A stretch of DNA of 60,930 nucleotides from Agitococcus sp. Its GTDB lineage: Bacteria > Pseudomonadota > Gammaproteobacteria > Pseudomonadales > Moraxellaceae. Below, piece after piece: positions 54,701 through 60,930 of this stretch (its first letter is position 1; the number at the start of each line of letters is the position of its first letter). The translations under genes were made by a program, and so were the position numbers. Under the pieces are notes generated by a model, which worked only from the letters and a program-made list of their open reading frames with translations, did no database searches and was not told where the DNA came from. The stretch spans positions 1 to 60,930 of the forward strand of contig JAUSLJ010000050.1 of assembly GCA_030646715.1 (NCBI GenBank), given 5' to 3'.

Positions 54701-55047
54701 TTGCGCCGCTACCGACATTACAAGCCGAGCACTATCTACAAGCATGGTTAGAAAACTATTTCACAGGTTTGCAGCAGCCATTGCTGTTGGCGGTTGATTC
54801 AGCCTTAGAATATGCCAAAGTTTTCCATAATCCCAAGAAAACCGAAGACGATGCCGTGTTTGCAGCAGCAAAAAAATGGTCAGAAGAAGTTCAAGACAGC
54901 TATTGGCGACAAGTCGTGCCTGAAAATGAACGAGAACAATTGCCTAGAGATTTTGCCCGTCTAGTGCATCAACTGTATGTCCCTATTTTGGCGAATGGTC
55001 ATAAAATCAAATGGCTAGATTTACCACAGGAAGTGCCTCATGACTGA
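51733..55047 (+). CDS. recC: Exodeoxyribonuclease V gamma subunit RecC
   Basis: 1104 aa from ATG 51733; a GTG two codons earlier is possible. Family-like N-terminus (MLSITQSHNMDDLFAEL, VPSLAVGRWLTYEWA) and inactive helicase-like folds with no intact Walker A, as in E. coli RecC (1122 aa). It recognises Chi and splits duplex ends with RecB and RecD. Its last 8 bp overlap recB, and the order C-B-D is that of Pseudomonas rather than E. coli, where ptrA interrupts. Confidence 0.95.
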   Translation: MLSITQSHNMDDLFAELCGFLGEKNNNPFQPLTVLVPSLAVGRWLTYEWANQFGICANVNADYPANFMWNCFGKIVPETPKSAVLSPEAMQWRLFAELADLPNEPIYQVLHRYLERTPQPLLGRWQLAGRIAEVFGHYRNYRRDWLALWREGKLIEKAQTKLFRHQEWQAALWQKLFAEEHHQQGHLLQQFEQQLHAHPHYRQRLPQQLAVFTTVRLPPNELDFFRVLSQFVEVQFFHLNPCGQYWADIVDERWLAKMKARQSKRMNLYDKGHPLLTAWGKQLRDTFRLLSELSGGEQENDWHDIFPEIEQKNLLATLQHSIHEMLHDDNPTWQLAPDDNSIQIHSCHSLTRQLEVLHDKLLDLFAADKSLKPQDVVVMLPDVASASGAIEAVFGTVAEERRIAWQLTGVASPEENSLWRAFDGLYQLTQGRFTQSEFIDWLSLAPVMAYYKLAAEDLEQCVLLLEQAAVYRCLDGQHRAQVTGDSGDTDVVHTFLFGLERLLLATVLPPDYQQTYAGILPVVGIEAGSFDLIGVLTQAVSNLAERRTWLQQRQATSEGLKILQQDLQTFFIGQVGTRAWDNLNNAVEEMRSTAQASPIDETVPLSLLLNDLHRRMEASAPGAVPGGVVHFSRLGALRLLPYRVVCILGLEDTAYPRREIPNEFDLLAQDEHPRAGDRSRRDDDKGVFLEALMSAQDHFLLFYNGFSHHQAAVFPPSTMINQLVDYLGRRVVGGKKAIQRQCWYQHRLQAFSPVYFYDSPKTASDNDNFAPVNRSYASEWLSAAQAVVAMPREDSPFINATVSLDENGFNQPISIDVLHRFYQHPAKFFLSKQLKLHIEELSEQHVDEEPLRLDNFAKWQLRSELLSSEQTPYAQLRASGQLPVGVIGEVYCQQSQDALQQLKAALSYCHRDIERERLELTIECAVLNSTRKIHLTALLPPMTEPYQLGYLVSKLSAKHLLRAWFQHITWQAAGANAKTIWLFLDEPWVFAPLPTLQAEHYLQAWLENYFTGLQQPLLLAVDSALEYAKVFHNPKKTEDDAVFAAAKKWSEEVQDSYWRQVVPENEREQLPRDFARLVHQLYVPILANGHKIKWLDLPQEVPHD

Positions 55048-58000
55048 CTCGCCAACGGTGATGATTCCTGCTGTCGATAGTCCACTTGCAGGTGTACAAC
55101 TGATTGAAGCCTCCGCAGGCACAGGTAAAACGTGGACATTATCGGCGTTGTTTGCCCGTTTAATTGTCGAAAAAGGGTTGAGTGTTGACCAAGTATTAGC
55201 CATTACTTTTACGAAAGCGGCAGCGGCAGAATTGCGAGATCGGATTCGTGGGCGATTATTAGCATTATCGGTATTTTTAGAAGATGATACTTCTGATGAC
55301 GAACGCGCCACAGCCGATATTGTTTGTCAGCATATTGCCAGTAAACTCACTAACGATGCCGCCAAAGAACTTGCCAAAAGCCGTTTAGCCTATGCTCTTG
55401 CGGACTTTGACCAAGCGACCATCACCACGATTAATGGTTTTTGTCAGGGCGTATTAGTCGAGCAAGCCTTAGCCAGTGGTATGCCTTTAGACTCCGAGCT
55501 ATTGACCGATACCACGCCACTCATCCATGAAATTATTCAAGATTATTGCCGTCAACATTGGCGACAAGCCGACCCGTTATTAGTTGCTTATTTTTTGCAA
55601 CATCCCGATTTTGCCTTAGATAAACTCTATAGTTTTGTCAGTAGCATTCTGGCTCAAGGACAAGCGATCATCGAAAAGCCTGATTTTTATATCAGCGCAG
55701 GTTTAGCACCAAAAACACAAAAATTGTTTAAACAAGCGCAAGCCATTTGGCAGCAGGGGCAGCAAGATATTCGTCAATTATTTATTCATAATCGACATTT
55801 ACTCAATGGCAATAGCTTCCGCGAAAGCTCCATCGACAATTGGTTTAACGAACTGAATTTAGCTTTTGCAGGTTCGGCGCTCAATGTGCTGAATAATGCC
55901 GAAGTCAGCAAAGTCTTAACCAATCTCAGTCGTAGCAATTTAGACGAAAAACGGGTGAAAAAAAGCATCACCGAAAATGTGTATTTTCCCGCGCATCCCT
56001 TTTTTGAATTAGCCGAAGAATTAGTGCAATGCGCCGAAGCCTGTCAAGAACAACTGCAACGGCAAGGCTTGGCGTTTAAGTTCCATTTGTTAGAACATAC
56101 TCGCAGCACCTTAGTTCAGCGTTTATACGACCAACAAGCGCAAAGTTTTGATATGCAAATCAAAGGACTAGCTAACGCACTCACGCGGCTTGATACAGGG
56201 GTAGAATTAGCCAAAACCCTGCGTGACCGTTTTCCTGCGGCTTTAGTCGATGAGTTTCAAGATACCGACAACTATCAATATCAAATCTTGCAGCACGTTT
56301 ATTTGCACGACGATGCTACAGCAAAGAAATGCGCATTGTTTTTAGTCGGCGACCCCAAACAAGCGATTTATCGTTTTCGTGGTGCCGATGTTTACACCTA
56401 TCTGCAAGCTTATAACGATGTGAAAGAACAAGACCGTCATCAATTGGCGGCAAATCAGCGTTCCGTTAGCCCTTTAATTAGTGCATTGAATTGCTTTTTT
56501 ACCGCTTGCGGCGACGATGCTTTTAAACAAGAAAAAATCAAATATCATCAAGTCAGTGCAGGGGAGCGCGCGCATCTACAGTTAATCGACTTGCGCGAAT
56601 CGACACAAGCCAACGTCCAAGCCTTACGTTTATTGTATTGGCCAACCGACAAAACCACCAAAGACACTGGTCGACAATGGGCTGTGCAAACTGTCGTTAA
56701 TGAAATCGTCTATCTATTAACAGGCGCAGCACAAGAGCAAGTCTTGCTCGGTGAAAAAGCCATTGAAGGCAAAGATATTGTCATCCTAGTGCGCTCTCAT
56801 TTTGAGGCTGAGGCTTGTCGTTCGGCCTTAGCGAAAGTGGGTATCAAAGCGGCGATGCAATCGCGCAATAAAGTTTTTGATACTCATGAAGCCGATGATA
56901 TGGGGCGAATTCTCGCTGCTTTTGCCGACCCCCATAATGAAGGCAAAGTCCGTGCTGCGCTGACATCGCGTTTATGTGGCGCAACAGTACAAGATTTATT
57001 GGCTTGGCAAGCGGATGCCAAAGCATGGACGACGCATCTGATACATTTTCAAGATTATCAACAACGCTGGAAACAACGCGGTTTTATGTCGGCATGGCGA
57101 TACTTTTTACAACAAGAGGGCGCCATTGCCCGTTTAGCGAGCTTGCCACAAGGCGAGCGCGCGATGACCAATTTTTTGCATCTCGCCGATTTACTGCACG
57201 AAGAATATCGTCAACGGCCAGGTATGCGCCAACTTGATGAGTGGTTTTCGCAACAACGTCTTGCGCCTCAAGAAAGTGAAAACGCTGAGTTACGTTTAGA
57301 AAGCGATGAAAATCTGATTAAAATCATGACGATTCACCAATCCAAAGGTCTGGAGTTCCCGATAGTCTTTGTGCCGATGTTGTGGTCGCCGCCCGACCCT
57401 AAACGAGGAACCCCTTTTTATCATCAACATGGACACGGTGTTTTTGACTTACGTCCCAACTTGCCGCCTGAAATTGAGCAACTGGTGATTGATGAAGTAT
57501 TAAGTGAAGATTTACGCTTAGGTTATGTCGCGCTAACACGCGCCGCGCAACGCTGTTATCTATTGTGGTGTCCTTTAGATTCAAAATCCAACGTCAGTCA
57601 ATCGGCCTTAGGTCATTGGTTGCCCGATGGTGTCATCTCATTAAATGCACTGGCGGCAAGTTCCCCCAATAACATTGGTGTTTATGCGGTCGAACCAGAA
57701 AATTTACAGTTATTTCATTTTTATCAACAGCAAACACCCACGCTGACCGTATTAACACCACCGCGCCTACCTTGGGGTTATCGCCTGACTAGCTTTAGTA
57801 GCTTGCATCACGGGGCGAAAGCCTTGCAACGGCACGATGAAGTTTTAGATATTAAAGATGATGAAGGCAAAGTCCTATTTTTGGATGAAGAAACCGATGT
57901 CGTCAGTGCGCGCTTTAATTTTGCAGGCAAAAAAGTTTTAGCCACCAACGTCGGAAATTGTCTACATCAAATCTTTGAATATGCCGACTTCACCAAACCC

Positions 58001-58618
58001 GTCAGCGAGTGGCATGAAAATATCGACAAGCAACTCAATGCTTACGGCATATTAACTTCATGGCGTGGTGATGTGATTACTTGGCTCAGTGAAGTCATGC
58101 AAGCACCCCTCAGCCCGACGTTAACACTACAACAATTGAGTTTTGAACATACCTTACGCGAGTTAGACTTTCATTTGCCTTTAGCAAAATTTCAACCCGT
58201 ACAATTGATTGATTGTCTGCGCCAACATGGTTTAAGCGTACCGGAATTACCGCCGCAAACGATTACGGGCTTTATGAAAGGTTCGATCGACTTAGTATTT
58301 CAGCACAATGGCCAATATTTTATCGCCGACTATAAAAGCAATCATTTGGGTCATCAACTGAGCGATTATCAACAACAGCAACTGTCCGAAGCGATGGCGC
58401 ATAGTGGTTACACTCTGCAAGCCGCGTTATATGCTCTAGCGTTACATAAATGGTTGGCTAGTCGCTTACAGTCTTATGATTTTGAAAAGCATTTTGGCGG
58501 AATTTATTATCTATTTTTACGCGGCATGAACGCTAATGGACAAGAGGGTATTCATTTTTGGCGACCGAGCTTAGATTTATTAACTAAACTCAATGCCTTG
58601 ATGGGGGAGACACCATGA
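55040..58618 (+). CDS. recB: Exodeoxyribonuclease V beta subunit RecB
   Basis: 1192 aa. Walker A EASAGTGKTWTLSALF, motif II-type LVDEFQDTD, VGDPKQAIYRFRGAD, and the C-terminal RecB nuclease signature MKGSIDLVF...FIADYKSNHLG with catalytic Asp/Lys. It is the 3'-5' helicase and only nuclease of RecBCD. It overlaps recC by 8 nt and recD by 4 nt (ATGA). Confidence 0.97.
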   Translation: MTDSPTVMIPAVDSPLAGVQLIEASAGTGKTWTLSALFARLIVEKGLSVDQVLAITFTKAAAAELRDRIRGRLLALSVFLEDDTSDDERATADIVCQHIASKLTNDAAKELAKSRLAYALADFDQATITTINGFCQGVLVEQALASGMPLDSELLTDTTPLIHEIIQDYCRQHWRQADPLLVAYFLQHPDFALDKLYSFVSSILAQGQAIIEKPDFYISAGLAPKTQKLFKQAQAIWQQGQQDIRQLFIHNRHLLNGNSFRESSIDNWFNELNLAFAGSALNVLNNAEVSKVLTNLSRSNLDEKRVKKSITENVYFPAHPFFELAEELVQCAEACQEQLQRQGLAFKFHLLEHTRSTLVQRLYDQQAQSFDMQIKGLANALTRLDTGVELAKTLRDRFPAALVDEFQDTDNYQYQILQHVYLHDDATAKKCALFLVGDPKQAIYRFRGADVYTYLQAYNDVKEQDRHQLAANQRSVSPLISALNCFFTACGDDAFKQEKIKYHQVSAGERAHLQLIDLRESTQANVQALRLLYWPTDKTTKDTGRQWAVQTVVNEIVYLLTGAAQEQVLLGEKAIEGKDIVILVRSHFEAEACRSALAKVGIKAAMQSRNKVFDTHEADDMGRILAAFADPHNEGKVRAALTSRLCGATVQDLLAWQADAKAWTTHLIHFQDYQQRWKQRGFMSAWRYFLQQEGAIARLASLPQGERAMTNFLHLADLLHEEYRQRPGMRQLDEWFSQQRLAPQESENAELRLESDENLIKIMTIHQSKGLEFPIVFVPMLWSPPDPKRGTPFYHQHGHGVFDLRPNLPPEIEQLVIDEVLSEDLRLGYVALTRAAQRCYLLWCPLDSKSNVSQSALGHWLPDGVISLNALAASSPNNIGVYAVEPENLQLFHFYQQQTPTLTVLTPPRLPWGYRLTSFSSLHHGAKALQRHDEVLDIKDDEGKVLFLDEETDVVSARFNFAGKKVLATNVGNCLHQIFEYADFTKPVSEWHENIDKQLNAYGILTSWRGDVITWLSEVMQAPLSPTLTLQQLSFEHTLRELDFHLPLAKFQPVQLIDCLRQHGLSVPELPPQTITGFMKGSIDLVFQHNGQYFIADYKSNHLGHQLSDYQQQQLSEAMAHSGYTLQAALYALALHKWLASRLQSYDFEKHFGGIYYLFLRGMNANGQEGIHFWRPSLDLLTKLNALMGETP

Positions 58619-60327
58619 CGCTCAAATTACCCATCGACCGCAGCGAATATGGCTCTGCGTGGGCAGATAGTTTAGCCAGTCTCTTGGTTCGTTTACATGA
58701 AACACAAGGCGGCAATCCTCAACACACCTTACGCATCGCAGGATTAACGCGTGATATTTGTATGGCACTGGATAGCGGCCATTCCTGTTTAGATAAACCG
58801 CATTTGGAAAAAATAGCCTTTTATCGCTCGCCTATTATTGTGCCCGCTCATCAAGCTTTACAACGAGTCGCACCCTTAGTGCTAGAGCAAAACCGTCTCT
58901 ATTTATACCGTTATTGGTTTGATGAATATCAACTCGCACAAGCGATTCAACAACTGAATCGCACCATTCCTGTCGCGCTCAACCGTGAACAAATCAACCT
59001 CATTTGTCATAAAACCCATAGTGCCCAACAACAAGCGATTGAAGTAGCACTGGCACAAGGTTTAACCATCATCACAGGAGGGCCGGGTACAGGAAAAACC
59101 TTCACTCTGGTTCGCATCTTAATGGCGTTATTACAACAAAACCCGCAGTTAAAAGTGGCCTTAGCCGCACCGACAGGCAAAGCTGCCGCACGAATGCAAG
59201 AAGCCTTACGCAATAGCTTGGAGCAAACACCACTTGCCGCCGATTTATTGTCCGTGTTACCGAATACCGCCTTTACCCTTCATCGATTATTGGGGATGGG
59301 GCATGGTACGCAAGCCAAATTTAATCAACAGCAACCCTTAGCGTATGACTTAGTGATTGTTGATGAAGCCTCCATGATTGACTTACGCATGGCCACTCAA
59401 TTGCTATCGGCAATCGCTCCAACTGCACGACTCATTTTATTAGGCGATGCCAATCAATTAGCAGCAGTCGAAGCGGGAGCCGTGTTAGCCGAAATCAGCA
59501 AAGCGAAACGCCTAAGCCAAAGCAGCGTACAACTCACCGAAAGCCAACGTTTCGGTAGTGATAGCGGCATTGGTCAATTAGCAACAGCGATATGTGACGG
59601 TGATATTGAAAAAACACAGGAACTATTAAAACGAGGTTTGTCAGATGTTTTATATCATCCCTTAGAAATACCTGATGCTTTAGCGCAAAAACTCTTTAAG
59701 CCATATTTGCCGTTAGTTGTAGCCCTAAAAAACCAACAAGCGATCACCGATATTCTCAAAGCCTTCGATCAATATCGTGTGCTGTGTGCCTTGCGTGAAG
59801 GTAATTATGGCGTCTTCAGTATTAATCAACGGCTCAGTGTCTTATTGCAACGCGCTTTATTATTAGCAGAAGACAGTAGTCATGTTTGGTTTCACGGTCG
59901 TCCCGTGATGGTCACGCAAAACGATTACACATTAGGAGTCTTTAACGGTGATATCGGTATTACTTTAGAAGAGGATGACGGCTTTTATGTCTATTTTCCT
60001 GCCCGTGACGGCGAACCCATGCGTGTTTCAGCCGCACGTCTCGCCCACAGCGAAACAGCGCTTGCTTTAACGATTCATAAATCCCAAGGTTCTGAGTTCA
60101 AACAAGTTGCTGTTGTTTTACCTAAAGAAGATACGCCCATTTTAACGCGTGAACTTTTATACACGGGCATTACTCGCGCGAAATCTGTGGTCAGTATTTG
60201 GGGCATGACCTCGTTAATTGAAAAAGCCGTCCAACGCAAAACCCAACGTGCGTCAGGACTACAAGCTAAGCTCGACCAAACCCTAGGGGAAATCGTATAT
60301 GAAACAGAAATGGATTCGTTTGAGTGA
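58615..60327 (+). CDS. recD: Exodeoxyribonuclease V alpha subunit RecD
   Basis: 570 aa. Walker A ITGGPGTGKTFTL, motif II DEASMIDL, motif III ILLGDANQLAAVEAG, and C-terminal ALTIHKSQGSEF (motif V) and LLYTGITRAK (motif VI). It is the 5'-3' helicase of the enzyme. ATGA overlap couples it to recB. A small gene starts within its last 29 bp. Confidence 0.96.
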   Translation: MTLKLPIDRSEYGSAWADSLASLLVRLHETQGGNPQHTLRIAGLTRDICMALDSGHSCLDKPHLEKIAFYRSPIIVPAHQALQRVAPLVLEQNRLYLYRYWFDEYQLAQAIQQLNRTIPVALNREQINLICHKTHSAQQQAIEVALAQGLTIITGGPGTGKTFTLVRILMALLQQNPQLKVALAAPTGKAAARMQEALRNSLEQTPLAADLLSVLPNTAFTLHRLLGMGHGTQAKFNQQQPLAYDLVIVDEASMIDLRMATQLLSAIAPTARLILLGDANQLAAVEAGAVLAEISKAKRLSQSSVQLTESQRFGSDSGIGQLATAICDGDIEKTQELLKRGLSDVLYHPLEIPDALAQKLFKPYLPLVVALKNQQAITDILKAFDQYRVLCALREGNYGVFSINQRLSVLLQRALLLAEDSSHVWFHGRPVMVTQNDYTLGVFNGDIGITLEEDDGFYVYFPARDGEPMRVSAARLAHSETALALTIHKSQGSEFKQVAVVLPKEDTPILTRELLYTGITRAKSVVSIWGMTSLIEKAVQRKTQRASGLQAKLDQTLGEIVYETEMDSFE

Positions 60328-60637
60328 ATTTAAAGAAGATGAAATTCGTCGAGGCTCGCTGTTACGCTTTCCTGCACAGTATCCGTATGAGTCAATTGTT
60401 GAGTTGATGGTCTATGAAGCCAACGATAGCGAACGTGGCTTAGGTTTGATGGTTAGCTCAGGCTATAAAGCAGGACTTACCTTAGTTATTTTGCCTTTTG
60501 AATCACGGCCACAAGATAAAAATGGCTTAATGACTCATTGGTTGATTGAAAATTGGCATCAATGGGTTTATCCCGAGACTAATGTCCATGAAGTTTGGCT
60601 GACTGAAAATTGGAAAACACCGAAATTACCTAAATAA
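60299..60637 (+). CDS. Imm45-like small protein overlapping recD
   Basis: 112 aa from ATG 60299, overlapping recD by 29 bp in another frame. It starts MKQKWIRLSEFKEDEIRRGS, followed by FPAQYPYESIVELMVYE, SSGYKAGLTLVILP and WLIENWHQWVYP. I recall a similar pattern in the Imm45 immunity family of polymorphic toxin systems, but this is memory, not a search. No toxin gene is adjacent in this window, and the overlap suggests it is expressed with recBCD. Confidence 0.5.
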   Translation: MKQKWIRLSEFKEDEIRRGSLLRFPAQYPYESIVELMVYEANDSERGLGLMVSSGYKAGLTLVILPFESRPQDKNGLMTHWLIENWHQWVYPETNVHEVWLTENWKTPKLPK

Positions 60638-60774
60638 TACCCACATCAAAAACGGTTCTTGAAGCGATTGACTTATCCCAAATCGTATTTTTGATGGATA
60701 AACCAGCATGTTGTACAAGCTGTAAGCAAACGAAGCGGATTTTCTAAAATAATAAGAAATTTGACAATAATCGG

Positions 60775-60802
60775 TTGACACTCGTTGCCAAATCTATAGA
60801 AT
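60775..60802 (+). promoter_or_regulatory. sigma70 promoter, first of a pair (stable-RNA type)
   Basis: TTGACA (60775-60780), 16-bp spacer, TAGAAT (60797-60802), then the GC-rich discriminator GCGCGG. A perfect -35 with a GC-rich start region is typical of rRNA promoters under stringent control. Confidence 0.8.
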
Positions 60803-60889
60803 GCGCGGCCTGCCAACGACGAACGGAAACGAGAGTAGTTGGTGGTGTTGAGTTGGATGAGTAGTTTGAAATTAAACGAAAAATTCAGG

Positions 60890-60917
60890 TTGACAATGAT
60901 GAAAAGAGCTGTAGAAT
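60890..60917 (+). promoter_or_regulatory. sigma70 promoter, second of a pair (stable-RNA type)
   Basis: TTGACA (60890-60895), 16-bp spacer, TAGAAT (60912-60917), then ACGCAGCC. The same hexamers and spacing as the first, exactly 115 bp downstream. The transcript would start near the window edge. Confidence 0.8.
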
Positions 60918-60930
60918 ACGCAGCCCGACA

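Noticed and set aside
60761-60766. Third TTGACA just upstream of the right-edge promoter pair
   Set aside because: No -10-like hexamer lies 16-18 bp downstream; the TTGACA at 60775 fits much better.

Overview
The window is a stretch of gammaproteobacterial chromosome, moderately AT-rich by eye, with dense genes and short intergenic gaps. The order pstS-pstC-pstA-pstB-phoU / phoR-phoB-ubiA-ubiC / rubrerythrin-rubredoxin-rubredoxin reductase, the oxyR-recG pair and the recC-recB-recD order resemble Pseudomonadales (Pseudomonas and Moraxellaceae such as Acinetobacter). A Moraxellaceae-like or neighbouring lineage is my inference from gene order and protein style, not from a search.

Layout. 1-10.9 kb: a type I secretion locus with two RTX/cadherin-like giant secreted proteins (the first cut by the left edge), a seven-bladed RCC1-type lipoprotein, an ABC exporter and its HlyD-type adaptor; no TolC-type outer-membrane gene is in view. 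11.0-14.0 kb: a membrane PAS-PAS-GGDEF-EAL protein on the minus strand. 14.3-24.6 kb: the phosphate regulon (PHO box, pstSCAB, phoU, a periplasmic binding-like protein, and phoBR on the opposite strand). 24.8-26.2 kb: ubiCA for ubiquinone. 26.4-28.4 kb: rubrerythrin, a 54-residue rubredoxin and rubredoxin reductase, a peroxide/electron-transfer module. 28.5-37.5 kb: mixed single genes (TMEM175-like channel, SRPBCC protein, methyltransferases, FAD dehydrogenase, secreted alpha/beta hydrolase, WYL regulator, SCP2-like protein, YajD-type HNH nuclease, TauD-like dioxygenase). 37.6-44.5 kb: recG-oxyR, an SDR epimerase, rlmB, an EamA transporter, a SEC-C protein, phhB. 44.5-51.5 kb: two tandem START-like secreted proteins, a Baeyer-Villiger-type flavin monooxygenase with a divergent AraC regulator, an HNH protein with a hydrophobic tail, and an AIM24/M48 peptidase pair. 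51.7-60.6 kb: recCBD with overlapping genes, ending in a small Imm45-like gene that overlaps recD. The right edge carries two matched sigma70 promoters of the stable-RNA type, so an rRNA or tRNA operon probably begins just beyond the window.

The least explained structure is in the gaps. At least two families of small palindromic repeats are scattered through the window. One (seven full or partial copies) is a long inverted repeat around a conserved loop. The other (two ~96-bp copies in opposite orientation at 35.4 and 42.3 kb, plus a nearby core-less pair of termini) has conserved termini and blocks but a different central hairpin in each copy. I found no CRISPR array, tRNA, rRNA, prophage, insertion sequence with transposase, or obvious multi-gene defence island apart from the housekeeping RecBCD.
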